Of a stretch of 64,000 nt of DNA, positions 35,871-48,508 are shown in pieces. The notes under the pieces are model-generated. The model searched no databases, was not told the origin of the DNA, and saw only the letters and a list, made by a program, of their open reading frames with translations. Positions within the stretch are counted from its first letter, which is position 1; the number at the start of each line of letters is the position of its first letter. This stretch comes from Aselliscus stoliczkanus (lineage: Eukaryota > Chordata > Mammalia > Chiroptera > Hipposideridae), in the NCBI GenBank assembly GCA_033961575.1, contig CM066730.1:138969523-139033522 (forward strand), read 5' to 3'. The position numbers were made by a program, and so were the translations under genes.

Positions 35871-35974
35871 CCAATCTTTATTTGAAATCAGTTGTTCTCC
35901 CTTATTTCACCCTCTTACAGTGTTACCCTGCATTAGGGGAAGGAGAGAACATTGAGAAATGAAAGTCTTAAGCA

Positions 35975-36160
35975 GGATGTTGAATACTTTTCATACCTTA
36001 TATCACTTCATCCCCATAAAAGTAAGCGAGGTAGACATCCCATTTTGTAGATGACAAAAGAAAGGCATAGAAAAGTTATATAATCTGTCCCTAAGTCATG
36101 TAATGGGTAGCGGTAGGGCTAGGGTCCAGCCCAAGCCTGTCTGACACCAGAGTCCATGCT
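35975..36160 (-). mobile_element. MIR SINE, antisense
   Basis: 'atcacttcatccccataaaa', 'ccattttgtagatgacaaaa' and 'gtcatgtaatgggtagcggt' follow reverse MIR. Confidence 0.65.
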
Positions 36161-37300
36161 GTGTGCCTCTGATGGAAGAAGGGCCATCCCTTTGGGAATC
36201 TTTCTCTGCTTGGATTGACCTCACAGCTCTGGGAGGTACACTGGTGGCATGGAAAGGGGTAGGAAGGAGGCACCCACCACCATTCAACCATAGCTTCTGA
36301 ATCAACTCTCCACTGGTTGTCAGATACCAAATTAGGAAACACACACATGCACACACACACAGATAATTAAGATCAGATAATTAAGTTCGCAAACTTTCTA
36401 CCATGTATGTGGAAAACTTAATTGTCTATCCTTGTATAGTGCCAAAACAATGTGTATACATTTTAAGAAAGAAAAAAACAACTGTATTAAATTGTAAGAC
36501 TCAATATATACTGATAATGAAAGATGAATACAAGTCACATTTGACTTCTGCAATTACAAGAGGTGCTCAAAGTGGTTACCATCAGCATAATTTTAATACA
36601 GTTTTTTCCTTTCTTAAAATGTGTATTCATGTTTTTGGCACCGTGTGTATGCGTCTGTAGTTGTTTCTTTTTTTTTTTTTGGAGGAAGGACAGTTAGGAA
36701 GGAATAGAACACTTGAGTAACCAGCCTGAGATTTGCCAGCAAACTCTTGAAGAATTAAATATAATAGCATCCATTCCTTCTTTTGTAGTGATACAAAAGA
36801 TAAACAGCCAATTCCCAAAGACCTCGGAGTGAACTTGAGTGAGCATAATTCGGTGTATGTGCTGCCTCATTCCTGTCCCCACCTCCTCGCTGCTTCCTTT
36901 TCATCCACCAGTGCCTGGTATCTCTGCTGAGAGGTTCCTCTGGCTGCAGAGCCTTGTTTGCCTGTCTGGTGGTGGGCTGTATTCCCGGGGAATCACCGCA
37001 TCCTGCAAGCAGCCCTGGACCCCTGACTGATAGGTGTTGCTGTGTAATGACCCCAGCTCCCTCCCCCTTCTCTGGTGGGGTAACTGAGATGCATATTTTA
37101 CACTTCTGGAGTTTCCTAGGAGACTTAAGGTCATTGCATACTGTGGTAGCTGGGCTTTAACACACCCTTTTATTAGCTGCTTTCCCTTTCCTCTCTCACG
37201 ATTCCCTGCCGATGTTTTCTGGGATTCCTTCCCAAATGAACTACTTGCCCTCAAATCAATGCATATATCTCAGGGTTGCTTCTGCAGCAACCCAAATGCA
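36160..37300. other. No gene; LTR-like 3' text near 37.17-37.29 kb
   Basis: A short CA tract lies at 36,341-36,360. 'gaactacttgccctcaaatc' and 'atctcagggttgcttctgca' near 37,238-37,285 recall an LTR polyadenylation region. The 117-codon minus frame at 36.9-37.25 kb has no recognisable domain. Confidence 0.4.
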
Positions 37301-37840
37301 GACCCCACTCAGAATTGTGCTAGGGGGTGGGGAAACATGAGAAAGTTGCATTATCTTCAAGGAGCTCCTGGTCTAGCGAGGGAGAAAGAAGCACATGATG
37401 CAGTTCAGGATGGCACAGAAAGTCCCGGTGGAGATGTGGCCCGGCACCAAGGCAGGCTGGGGCAGCGCTGCATTTGAGGGGCAGGGAAGGACAGGAGTTG
37501 GAGGTTTGCAGCTGGAAGAGTGTGTGACAGCATAGTTCCTTCCCTCAGAAATGAGGACAGCATTTCCTGTGTCACACTGGGTCTGGAGGGCTTCTGTGTC
37601 TGGGAGCAGGCAGAACTGAGGAAACCTCAGAAAGGTCTGTTTGTAACACTTGGGTGGGGTGGGCGGGCCAGAGAAGGAGGCGGACACTTTGAAAGCCCGA
37701 GGTTTCCTCTCTTCTCCTCCATGAGCGCCCAGGCATCTGCCTGTCCTTGACAGATACGCCCACCACACCCTCCCCTAGCCAGCCCCTTCATCTGTTGGCA
37801 GAGCTGCTTGCTTAGCATTGGCCGCCTCTGCTCAAGGTGA

Positions 37841-38026
37841 ACTTTTTTTTTTTTAATGTTATTGGGAAACAGCCATGGCCATTGGTTACACATTGCTTTC
37901 ATGCTACAATGGCATAGTTGACTCTTTTAAGGAGGTTGCAACTCACAGTGGCCCATGTGGGGATCGAACCGGCAACCTTGGTGTTATCAGCACCACGCTC
38001 TAACCAACTGAGCTAACCGGTCACTC
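37841..38026 (-). mobile_element. tRNA-derived SINE (bat type)
   Basis: The minus-strand head reads 'gagtgaccggttagctcagt', with A-box text 'tagctcagttgg' and B box 'gccggttcgatcccc'; the poly(A) end faces left. Target duplication 'ctcaaggtga' at 37,831-37,840 and 38,027-38,036. The body is a unique block ('gccattgtagcatgaaagca' on the minus strand) that differs from the 'ttggggaa' type tails elsewhere. Confidence 0.9.
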
Positions 38027-38039
38027 CTCAAGGTGAGTT

Positions 38040-38735
38040 TTGAGTCTGGGTCGGCGACTCCTCCAGGTCTCTTCTGGCCCAAGTAGGCCTCCTGGCATCA
38101 CTTTCTCTGAGTCCCCCTCTTCTTGGGCTGATCCAGAAGGAATTTCTGATCATCAGTCAGGTGACTGGGCTGCCTGTCTCAACACTGAGGTTTCATGGGC
38201 TACCCTCAAACTGCGGTTGCCCCTATAGCTGGATGCATGGCCTTGACTTTGTGTCCTAGGGACTCTTATGTATAATAGCTTGACATCTTTGTGAATTAAT
38301 TCAAGAGACACTTTTCAAAGCACCTGCCCTTGTCACAGCTTTGCTCACTGGGCCCAAGGTGGACCCATAACCCAAACCGAGAAGAGTGTGGCAGACTTAA
38401 AACATTGGGCTGAGCCACTTGGTTTCTTGCCCCAAAGTTTGGAATTGGAAAGCTAAAGAGGCCAGAGCAGGAGGGCCCTGTGGAGCAGGAGGAATTGGGC
38501 GGGGTAGGGTGGGGTAGTGACCTGTTCAGCCAAGGTCAAGCAGAAGAATGCAGGGGGCATCTGGAGAACAGAGCAGGCCCGCCAAGAGAAGCAGAGACCC
38601 GCAGGCCCTGTAAGGGGTGAGGTCTCAGTTCTCCTGAGGACTGGCTTTGCCTAGTCTCCGTCATAGGTTCTGGGAGGCCGCCGAGGAGCCCTGCTTTCTG
38701 TAGGTTCATTCTTGGTATTGAAAGCTACCTCTCCG
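38040..38735. other. No gene recognised
   Basis: Moderately GC-rich; short frames only. Confidence 0.4.
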
Positions 38736-38739
38736 GATC

Positions 38740-39300
38740 TAATCTTTTGTTCATTTTGAACTGTTTGTTTCCGTGGAGGTTTGAGATTTCTTTATAAATT
38801 CTGAATACAAGTTCTTTTTTGGATAGGTGAGTTGCAAATACTTTCTTCCAGCCTTTAGTTTGTCTTTTATTTTTATTACCCATTTTATCATTAACTGTCT
38901 CTGTCTTTGGTAATTTTTCTTATCCGTATGCCTACTTTGATATTATTCTGGCCCCTCTAGCTTTCTTATGATTATTATGATTATTATTTGTATGGTATGG
39001 CTCGTTCCATGTTTTTACTGTCTAAAAAAAATAATTTTTATTTTGAAATAATTTTAGATATTCAGAGATTTCAATGCTTCACTCAGCTTCCCCCGATGTT
39101 AGCACCTTACATTACCATGGTACATTTGTCAAAACTAAGAGATCAACATTGGTCAACACTGTCACTAAATTACAGACTTTATTTGGATTCACCAGTTTCT
39201 CCACTAATGCCTTTTTTTCCTGTTCTGGGATCCAATTCCACATTACATCCAGTCATCATGTCTCCCTGGGTCTCCTCCAATTTGTAACCATTTCTTAGGC
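38740..39300 (-). mobile_element. Old L1 fragments, antisense
   Basis: 'gagatttctttataaattct', 'gagttgcaaatactttcttc' and 'tttgatattattctggcccc' are L1 coding-region words in reverse; from 39,020 the text 'ttttattttgaaataatttt', 'acattaccatggtacatttg' and 'gattcaccagtttctccact' is a reversed L1M 3' UTR. Probably two fragments. Confidence 0.65.
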
Positions 39301-41240
39301 CTTTCTTGCTCTTCATGACCTTGACAATTTTGATGAGTGCTGGTTATATGTTTTGTAAAACACCTCTCAGTTTGGGGTTGCCTGACGTTTTGTTGGGACA
39401 GACCGGGCTTGCACTGGTGAAGTGCTTCTCATTGTATCATACGAGGGCACGTGACTGTCACATGACTTATTACTGCTGATGACTTGGCTATAGTGTTGTC
39501 TGCCAAATTTCTGCTCTGTTAAGTTACTCTCTTCTTTTTTTTTTCCTTTCCATACTTGGTTCTTTGGAAATGACTCACTAATTCTTCACAGGCAGAGGAA
39601 TTAGGCTCCACCTCCTGGTGTGGAAACCACTCCTTGAACCTGAATTAGAAGGACCTGCTTCTGTGTCCATCCGGTGCATTGTTCTAGATTCCAGGCTGCC
39701 TTTGAGTCCAGGCAGGGAGACACTGGAGCAAAAATACAGGAGACGCACTGCCAGGTGGGTGCTCCTTGAAGTGGTATTTCCTTGGCAGATTTGCCTGATC
39801 CCACTTCCTATTCAGAGTCCTCAGAGAGCTGACCCAGGCTTCTTTCTAGAATTTTTAGTTGCTTTCAGCGGGAGTGAGACATGGCAGAGCATGCATCTTG
39901 ACTGGAACCAGAAACCACTTATGTGCTTTTTATTCACTCATTCTTTCATTCACTTCCATTCCCTCATTCACTTAGCCATCGTTTGCAAATTCTTTTATTC
40001 AGTATTACCTATTTGCTCATAAGTCATACATATTTCAATCAATATACCTGCTTTGAGCACTTACTATTTAACCAGGTGCTATGCTAGTCGCTGCAGGTAC
40101 AGACGTGAAATAGAGATAGTTCCTGTCTTCAAATAATCTTGGGCGGGAGGGAAGGCATATTAATTATCAGATAAGTATAAGCATAGTGGAATGAGTGCTG
40201 TGACCCTGTGGGAACAACCTACTGTTTTACATGAGGGCATCTATAAGAAAGCAGCCTTGCTTCAGGAAGTTGACTGTTTTGGAGCCATGTCAATTTGAGG
40301 TAAGCAGGCGTTTCACTTTGAAAGGGGAGCATAAACTAAGGCAAGGGCACATGTTTGAAGAAGTGATGTTTCTTGTCTTTGAGATTGGCATCCCAGGACT
40401 TCAGGACAGGGGTGTGACTGCAAACAGTTCTGGAGTGAAACACAAGAACTCCCCCCAAAATAATCCCTTAGTTTAGAAAATTGGTATTTGATGGTGTCTT
40501 CTCTCTGGTTCTTACCCATCCTGGTCGGTTCCATCTGCTTGGTATATTATGTAGGATCTGATCTAAGGAGTCGGTCAGCCTGTCAGAGGGATCCCATGTC
40601 ATAAGAAGGCAGCAGAGCCTGCCTTTGCAGTATACCTGGACAATGGGGAGTGGGACAGGTAACCTGACTCGCCCAGATTCAAGAGGAGCCAGTCCTGAGG
40701 TTTACCATTCATCTTCAGTGACCTCCCACCTCCTTCTGCATTCCTGATCCTAATCCCTGGGGACTAAAGCCCTCCCATTCATCCTTTGGTATATAAAAAT
40801 ATATGTCTTGCATCCTTTCTGGCCTCTTCCCTGTATTTGATCAGTCATTCAATCAATCATTTAGTCATTCATGCATGCATGGGTGCATCCAAGTCTATTC
40901 CACACATACTTTATGCCAGACCTTGGTTTGATTATTCCTTTCCTATGAAGATCTTGTTCTGTCTTCTAAGCTATTCCCATTCTTTTTCTGCCTCTCTGAC
41001 CATCCCTTCCTGTTTCTCTTGATGGATTCTCTTTCTTTCTGTATTCTATAAGTGTGGTTGGCTCACCTTTGAACCGTTCTCCTGATCTGCCTCGCTCCCT
41101 CCTCCTCTAGCCCTCCTGTTGTCACAGCTGGGGCAGCTGTGAAGCCCAGTGTGCAGGGCTTTACTCAGTCACTTAGCTTGGCTGCCAGTGGCTCAGTTCT
41201 AACAGCTGTGACTTTGCCTCATTTTGGAAACCCTCAGGAG
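39300..41240. other. No supported gene
   Basis: The longest frame (134 codons at 39,618-40,022) has no recognisable domain and no splice context. Short ATTCA-rich runs occur near 39.93 and 40.85 kb. Confidence 0.4.
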
Positions 41241-41254
41241 TATAGTAATTTCTT

Positions 41255-41719
41255 TTTTTTTTTTTTTCATTTTTAAAAGATTTTATTGGGGACTTGCGGG
41301 AGGGGAACAGCGTTGGGGAACTGGGGAAGGGGAACAGACAAGTTGCTGTCCTTTTGTTCTTCAATCTGGAAGACGTTGCTTCACTGGCCTATGTTGGTAT
41401 TATCATTGCGCTCTTCTCAGGTGAGGCAGATCGGTCGCCAGCCTCTGGATGGCCATGCACAGCAGTTCCTGCCAGCTCATATGGGCTGCCAGCTGCTCAC
41501 GCTGGCTGCCGGCCACTCACTGTAGCCTATGGCAGCCCACTGCAGCAGGGGCTGCAGCTATGATGTCCCCGGGGACTCACAGCAGCCCAGCTCCAGGTGG
41601 AGCTGTTGTTCACCACCTTAGCTGTAGAGGGCAGTGTCACTGGCCCTTTATGTGGGATCCAAACTAGGGCCCCTGGCATCCCAAGCCAGCTCTTAGCCAG
41701 CGTGCCACTCTGCCGACCC
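41255..41719 (-). mobile_element. Long composite tRNA-derived SINE, about 465 bp
   Basis: Oriented on the minus strand, with the tail at left ('aaaagattttattggggact', then repeated 'ttggggaactggggaagggg') and a tRNA-like head at right ('tgggtcggcagagtggcacg' on the minus strand). Target duplications 'atagtaatttctt' at 41,242-41,254 and 41,720-41,732 prove it is one insertion. The middle holds a block shared with the 44.4-kb copy ('ggtattatcattgcgctctt') and a run of 'ggcagccca'/'ccactcac' type units. Confidence 0.92.
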
Positions 41720-42109
41720 ATAGTAATTTCTTCCGTTCGTGTTCCCTGTCCCTAAGTTTCTGTCATGAAAATGTGTTGGCTCTCCCTGCTTCTAGCCTGT
41801 TGTCTCCTCCCATAACTGGGGCTCCTTCACCTGCAGACGCCAGGCCGGGCCAGCACCACATCTTGGAGCACAGCATCAGCACCCCCTGCCTCTAGCCCAG
41901 TCCTCACTGAATGCTTTAGGAGGCAGAAAAGAGAAAAGCACAAGTTGGGATCCTATTCATTTGTGCTCCAGTTGTGTGAGACCAGTTGTTTAACTCTCTG
42001 ATATCAATATTGTAATTATAAAATTGACTGCGGGCAAAATTTCTGTCTTCTACCTTGTTAATAGGACTCTGTGTTTATTTAGATATTAAAGAATCACAAG
42101 CATCTGGGA

Positions 42110-42560
42110 AGGGAGTTGAAGCCTCCAGAGCACTAATCTTGGTCCAAGCTTATGGGGTAAATTTTTTCCTCTTGCCAGCGATTGGTTTAGGAAAGGGTGT
42201 GGGATGGAATTCTGGCCAATGAGACATGATGGGGATGTCTGCTGGGGCTTCAGGAAAGAATTTCTTCTATGGAAAAAGGGGTTTAAGGGGAAGAAGCAAG
42301 TTTCTGCCCCAGAATGTTGTCTGGCCTGTGATACCTGGAGCTGTGGCAGCCATTGCATGAGCCCACATCCTGAGGAGGACGGCAGGGCAGGATGGGAAAG
42401 CCTAGCTCTGGATAACGTCATGAAGTCACTTAATTGAGCAACCCAGCAACTACGTTCCCTCAAGTCTTCGTATTGTGCAAGATAAATTTTCTTCTGCTTA
42501 AGTCATTTTTAGTTGAGTGTGCTGCTATTACAGCCCAAACCATCATGATATGTGGTATAT
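42110..42560 (+). mobile_element. Old LTR (MaLR-like) relic
   Basis: 'gaattctggccaatgagaca' and an end of 'ttcttctgcttaagtcattt' and 'gctgctattacagcccaaac' resemble the 3' part of old LTR families. No internal viral genes. Confidence 0.5.
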
Positions 42561-42589
42561 AATGCCTATCTTCCGAGGTTCACATGAGA

Positions 42590-42900
42590 GACTTTTTGCT
42601 CATCCTTTAGATCTCAGCCCAAAAGGCAACTCCTCAAGGAAGCCTTCCCTGATTGCTCATACTGGGTCATATCATCCTAGTGACATTAGTCACTAGTACC
42701 ATGTATCTTGCCTTTTCTCTTATAGCACTTGTCCCAGCTTATTTACCCGATTATTTACACTCTCCGTTACTAATCTATAGGCTCTGTAATGGCAGAAGGG
42801 GTGTTTCTTTTGCTGACCATTGTCTCCTCTGGCTACTATAATAGCATAGTGCCCAACAGACAATCGACCCTCAGTAAATATTTGTTGAATGAAAGAATGA
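42590..42900 (+). mobile_element. L2 LINE 3' end
   Basis: 'agatctcagcccaaaaggca', 'ggaagccttccctgattgct', 'tatagcacttgtcccagctt' and 'cagtaaatatttgttgaatg' are L2 3' words in order. Confidence 0.85.
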
Positions 42901-44020
42901 ATTAATGCATAGACATATGTAGAAAATAACAGGCATAGAACAGGAAACTCTACTTTCATGCCCTTTCTGAGACTAAAACGTTGACCAACTCTCCCCTTAT
43001 TTTTCATTTTGACAAATGACTTTGTGCCTGATCACTAGTTGATATATTTCAAAACAGTTTTAACTTGAATTTGAAATGCACCATTATTTCATCCCCTCAG
43101 GAGCAGGTGCTATTCTTTTCTTCTTGCTACTCTTCTTTTAGTATTCATAACAGCTATGCAAACCCATTTGACTTTTCTTCTGCAGGCTCTAGCAGAATTG
43201 ATCAGTTTTTACTTGTGAATAATGATCAGGGAGGTCACTAAACTATGTAGGAATCTGGCTACCTCACCCCCAAGCACTCAGCTCGTAGCTACTGGAATGA
43301 AGAAATTTTGTCACCAACACCACCCTACTGAGATGTCCAAAGAGTTGCCGTTGACTCCAGTGGTAATCATGGGACTCGTGATTGGAGGAAGATATGGAGG
43401 CCTTGGGGAGAGCAAGCTGGAACAGCCTTGGCACCCCTCATGATCATTTCAGGGAAAGCAGCCAGCATAGCACGGTGGTTTATTTTGATGACCCATCAGT
43501 TTGCCTTGGAGGCTGGAGGGTATGGGAGTGTGCACAGTCAGGGCCTGCAGTGAGAGAGGCAGAACGGACTTCTCAGCTTTGTCTTGTCCATTGACAAGGA
43601 ACAACAGCGACGGCATCAATAACAACCATAATAACTGCAGCCTCGGGGGAGACTGGAAATGGAGTCGGCAGCAAGTATACGTGTTTAGTTATCTAGTTTA
43701 CCATTCTTCAAAAGATGTTTTGAAGAGCTTAAGTCCCTCAGGTGCTCTTTGCTAAAGGGGTGCATGGTTAAAATGCTCGGAAAACAGAGGATGTACTTTA
43801 CTCAATAAATACAATGGTCCCTGCAAAATAAAGAAACCTGATTGATTTTGTTTAACCCAGAATCCTGGTGTTATTTCACCAAGAAAATCCTCGTTCTTTC
43901 TAACGAATATTAGTATTTCCTGGAAGGAAGACATTTTAGAAAATGCGGATCTGTGCAAGGGTAATTACTAGGCATCCTTATATAATAAACATTAACTGAA
44001 CAATTCACTTATGAACTCAT
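42900..44020. other. Nothing recognised
   Basis: Short frames only; no named repeat. Confidence 0.4.
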
Positions 44021-44023
44021 TCA

Positions 44024-44075
44024 TCACTCATTCATTCATTCATTCATTCATTCATTCATTCATTCATTCATTCAT
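44024..44075 (+). repeat. (ATTC)n tetranucleotide tract
   Basis: About twelve consecutive ATTC units, ending at 'ttcatgtaatc'. Confidence 0.96.
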
Positions 44076-44391
44076 GTAATCATTCATTTATGTGAGAAAG
44101 ACCTATTGAAAGACTACACTGCATAATGCCATGTACTAGGAGTATGGGATGCAGACTTGATCAATGCCTGCCTGAAGCTATAGTCTAGTGGACAGGACAA
44201 AATTAAATAAAAATTTCCAATCGATTGATTAATTACAGCTGCGATGAGAGCTACAAAAGAGAAGCACAGGATGCCCTATACATTTAAATAACAGGATAAA
44301 GGAGATAGTTTGGGGGCAATCTGGGAAGCCGTGTACTAACCAACCATCCTGGTTTGCCAAGGCCTTGGGGTGTTTTGTGATGGGTGACTTT

Positions 44392-44814
44392 TTCTTGTTT
44401 TTAAAGATTTTTTTTATTGGGGAGTTGGGGGAAGGAACAGTTTTGGGGAATTGGGGAAACGGAATAGAGAAGTTGCTGTACTTTTGTTCTTCAGTCTAGT
44501 TATGGAGGACATTGCTTCACTGGCCCATGTTGGTATTATCATTGCGCTCTTCCCAGGTGAGGCAGTCACTCAGCGGCCATTGGACGGCCACTCACTGTGG
44601 CCCATGGCAGCTCACGGAAGTTCACGCCAGCTGCCGGCCAGCCCCACTGCTGCCTATGCCATCGCTGGCCACTCACGGCAGCCCAGCTCCAGGTCACCAT
44701 CTTAGCTGTAGAGGCAGCGTCACTGGATCATGTGGGATCTGAACCAGCGGCCCTGCTGCTCAGAGCTCATGCTCCCAAGCCCACTCTTAACCAATGAGCC
44801 ACTCGGCTGCCCCA
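44392..44814 (-). mobile_element. Long composite tRNA-derived SINE, about 420 bp
   Basis: A perfect 15-bp target duplication 'gtgatgggtgacttt' at 44,377-44,391 and 44,815-44,829 flanks it. Same structure as the 41.3-kb copy: left 'ttattggggagttgggggaa' tail, shared block 'ggtattatcattgcgctctt', a run of 'ggccactcac' and 'ggcagctcac' units, then a tRNA-like head ('ggggcagccgagtggctcat' on the minus strand). Confidence 0.94.
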
Positions 44815-44829
44815 GTGATGGGTGACTTT

Positions 44830-46050
44830 AACTGTTAAAATTTGGACTGTCTCAGACAAACCAGGATGCTTTGCCACTCCAGCCAAATGTGACTTCTGAG
44901 GTGCCACCTGAGGATCTTACTATGGGAGAGAGAACTCTGGTGGTCTGGAGACCTGGAGTCACTCTGCCTCCCTGGGCCTGACTCCCTATGAGATGAAGAA
45001 GTGGGTAATGGCTGTTCTGCCTTCCCACAGGTTTCTGGGAATAGCAAGATGACCTTTGCCAGGTAGAACAGGCTTCCTAAGTGCCAGGGATGACTGTTCC
45101 TCCAGGGGAATTGTAATTTCTCACTCCCTGAGGGAAAGTCCCCATTCTTCCAGGAGAGGCTTTTCTGAGGCTCTCGCTAGCCATGCATTCAGCTGTAAAG
45201 CCAACAGCAAGAGGCAATTTCCCCCAGATGCAAGAACTGGAGTGCATAAAGAACAGGGCAGCCTCCCCCTGGGAGGCATAGGTGGTACAAGGTGGGAAAC
45301 CATCAGGACGCTGCAGAAAACCACTTCCCGGGGCCTGAGGAGAGCCTGAGCCTAATAGCATCTTTCTGTTGTCAAGCTCCTGGGCAGGGCGGGGCCCAAC
45401 AAGTTCTGTGACCTGTGTCTGCACCCCAAAGAACAGGCTTGCACATGGGCTTGCGCATCTTAAGTGACTCTTATTACCTGCTGAAAGTTCAATGTCTTCA
45501 TTTGTAAAGCCGGAATAATGATATTTAATCTAACCAGGTATTGAAGAGTTTAATAGTAATAATGATATTACCAGAATGGAATGAATTTACCATGCACAAG
45601 GAATTGGGCTGTGTGTTCACCTATACATTTAATCCCCTCAGAAATGTAGATTTGAATATTGATTAAGACATTTGTCAAAGGTAGCGTGACCACCTTTCCT
45701 GGGTTGCCCAGAATTGCTCCCATTTTAGCACTGCCACCCCCATGTCTTTGGAAACGCTCAGTCCCAGGCAACTGGGATGGGTGGCCGTGCTAACTGATCA
45801 TAAAGTTAATCAGGAGTGGAGCTTGGATATATTTGAGGATTATTTGTTTAAATTGTTAATAAAAATTATAACAATAATTACTGAAATAAGAATCATATTT
45901 TATGATATAATAGTGTAGTGATCATCATTATATCAGCTTCATTTCAATAGAAACCAAGTGCTTCTAGCCTTTTACGAAACCCCCTTTATATTAACAATGC
46001 TCACCAGGCCTTAGTGCTGCTCACCAGTATTTGCAGTTTTCTTCCTTCTG
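44830..46050. other. No supported gene; a MIR fragment near 45.5 kb
   Basis: 'gttcaatgtcttcatttgta' at 45,487 suggests a short sense MIR. The 97-115 codon frames at 45.06-45.42 kb oppose each other and show no domain. Confidence 0.4.
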
Positions 46051-46059
46051 GGTCCCAAA

Positions 46060-46290
46060 CCTTTGACGCGAGTGACACATGACCAAATGACTTGTTTTGA
46101 CCAATGAAATAAGGGTGGAAGTGAGATGCATCACCTCAGGGCAGGGATGTGTACAAACCAGTATATAATTCTCCATCTTCCTTGCAGTGGATGCTGGTGT
46201 TTACCTCTCCCCATCCCTCTTGCTGGCTGGTAAACTTGCCTCCACAGGCTGTGCGAGTTGGGGTTCTAACAGCTTACAGCTCACAGCTGT
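46060..46290 (+). mobile_element. Possible LTR relic
   Basis: 'tgacttgttttgaccaatga' and 'aataagggtggaagtgagat' resemble an old LTR or hAT-related repeat. Weak. Confidence 0.35.
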
Positions 46291-46299
46291 GCCTGCTTT

Positions 46300-46480
46300 G
46301 CAGGGCTAAGAATACAAAACCTGAAGCCAGACCACCTGGTTCCAGCCCAAGTCTGCCGTGAATGGCTGTGACCCTGGGTGAGCACGTTTTCTTACCTTTA
46401 AAACCCTTACCTCATAGTGTTGATGTGAGTATTAAATGAGTAATGCATGTAAGGCTCGTATGACAGTTTGGCTTATGGTG
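46300..46480 (+). mobile_element. MIR SINE
   Basis: 'gccagaccacctggttccag', 'cataatgttgatgtgagt'-like text near 46,416 and 'gtattaaatgagtaatgcat' follow MIR in sense. Confidence 0.7.
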
Positions 46481-46699
46481 GGTGCTCTGGTTGGCTGTTT
46501 TTATTTCTCCTGCTTTACTGTGCCCTCAGTGTAGTGTGATGACCCTTCCCAAGGCTGCTAAAGCTGTCACAAAAGATGGTTTTGAGCACCAGGTGAGGAA
46601 CCAAACTCCAGAGATACTGAGCAGTTTTTTCAGTGACACACAGGTTTTAATGTTGGAGCTGGATGAAGAACCACTACAGGGGGATGGTCATCACACTGT

Positions 46700-46850
46700 C
46701 AGCCTAACTCCCTTCCAGGCACTGCATTATCTCATTGAATCTTCACAGTACCATCTGGAAATTAGTATAATCCCGATTTCACAGGTGTGGAAATAGAGGT
46801 AGGAGAAGTCAGAGTTCCACAACTAGTAAGTGGTGAAAGAGTTAGCAGAA
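46700..46850 (-). mobile_element. MIR SINE, antisense
   Basis: 'cttccaggcactgcattatc', 'tcattgaatcttcacagtac' and 'tttcacaggtgtggaaatag' follow reverse MIR. Confidence 0.8.
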
Positions 46851-47019
46851 AATAGAAATTAGATCTTTCAAAATGAATTACTCTTAGCAATGAAAATGAT
46901 TACTATGATTATTATGTTTAAACAATGAAAAGTGTTGGTGATTAATTTCTTTTTAGAAGAGCAAACATGTTTGTTCATTTCTTCACACAAACGTTACATG
47001 TAATTCACACCATTTTATA

Positions 47020-47275
47020 CCTTGCCTTTTAAAAAATGAACTTTTTATTTTAGAGTAACTTTACATTTATAGAAAGCTTACAAAGATAGTACAGAGAGTT
47101 TCCAGATATCCTTCACCTATCTTTCCCTAATATTAGCATCTTACATTACCATGGTACATTTTTCATATCTATTGGTACAATACTATTAACTAAGCTCTAG
47201 ACATTTTTTCAGATTTCACCAGTTTTTCCATGAATGTCCTTTGTCTATTCCAGGATCCAATAAAGGATCCTGAAT
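47020..47275 (-). mobile_element. Old L1 (L1M-type) 3' UTR, antisense
   Basis: 'gaactttttattttagagta', 'tatagaaagcttacaaagat', 'cttacattaccatggtacat' and 'gatttcaccagtttttccat' match the reversed L1M 3' UTR also seen at 39.0-39.3 kb. Confidence 0.8.
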
Positions 47276-47734
47276 TTTAAGTGAAGAAAAGCCTTGGCAA
47301 TAAAGGAAAAGTTTGTTTGTTAATGGAATAAGGGTTTGACATTAAGGCAGTATAATTATAGGTGATTTTTTTTCTATGTTCGACACTTTAACACCTGTTA
47401 CATTAACTACTTGGGAAATATTATTGTTGCAGGAAGGCTCCTCCCCTGTGAGTATTTAGCAGTCCAACTCAAACCAACTTGTGAATTGGTAAAGTTGTTA
47501 AACTGTCTATTGGCCCCATGGAGGGAGAGAGAAACATGGATGTATTTACTGAGGGCAGGCATGTGATAGGGAAGCTCCGCCACCACCACCATTGTCATGA
47601 AGAGGGGACAGGAAGGAGGAGGGACATGGATGCATTTATATTCTGCCTATAGGACCCTAATCCAAGTGGCTGATAAACCTAGGAGAGTGGATTCAAAGGA
47701 TTTTTTAAAAATTCGAGCATCTGTGATTTTAGAA

Positions 47735-47935
47735 CAAGGATTTATTAAGTACCTGTGTCAGGCCCTCCGTTGGTGGCTTTCCCTAGGCTGTATCCTGTCA
47801 TCCTGAAAATAAGATGTCCTCATTCCCATTTTGAAGATCAGAAGAGTAAGTTCAGAGAGGTTAAGTGACTTTCCCAAGAACATCAGTTTTTCAGTGGCAG
47901 AGTAAGGATTAGAACCCCAGTCTAGGTGACACTAT
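47735..47935 (-). mobile_element. MIR SINE, antisense
   Basis: 'ttattaagtacctgtgtcag', 'ttttgaagatcagaagagta' and 'gaggttaagtgactttccca' follow reverse MIR. Confidence 0.8.
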
Positions 47936-48390
47936 TGTTCTTGTATGCCCCCAATCGTACTCCTTGGACATTCCTCAAAAACAAGCCTCTTCGGATTTTG
48001 GTATCAAAGGAGGCCCTGTATATTCTGCTGAGCATTTGATCAAGGGGCCTGCAGAGATTCTACAGGGAAGGGAGATGGAAACTTCAGGAAGTACAGTAGG
48101 GTTTTGTGTGAAATGTTTTGTCAGTGGGTTTGCTGGGTGTAAGCCATTTGCCTGAAGTAGGGATTTCAACATCTCCTTCCTCTCTTCCTCAGCTGAGCAA
48201 TAGTAAGAAATCTGATGTCATCCCTTGGTTAAAACTAGCATTTTTGAGGTTTTGGATGGATGGGACATTATTTTTATGAATGAGAAGGGCCTAGTCAGCC
48301 TCCAGATCTGTCCAGGGAATCCCTTGGGACTGACCATGTTGAATTTCCTGGGCCAGATGCTTGGGAAACCTCTAACTTGGCTTTGAGGTT

Positions 48391-48508
<118 letters not shown>

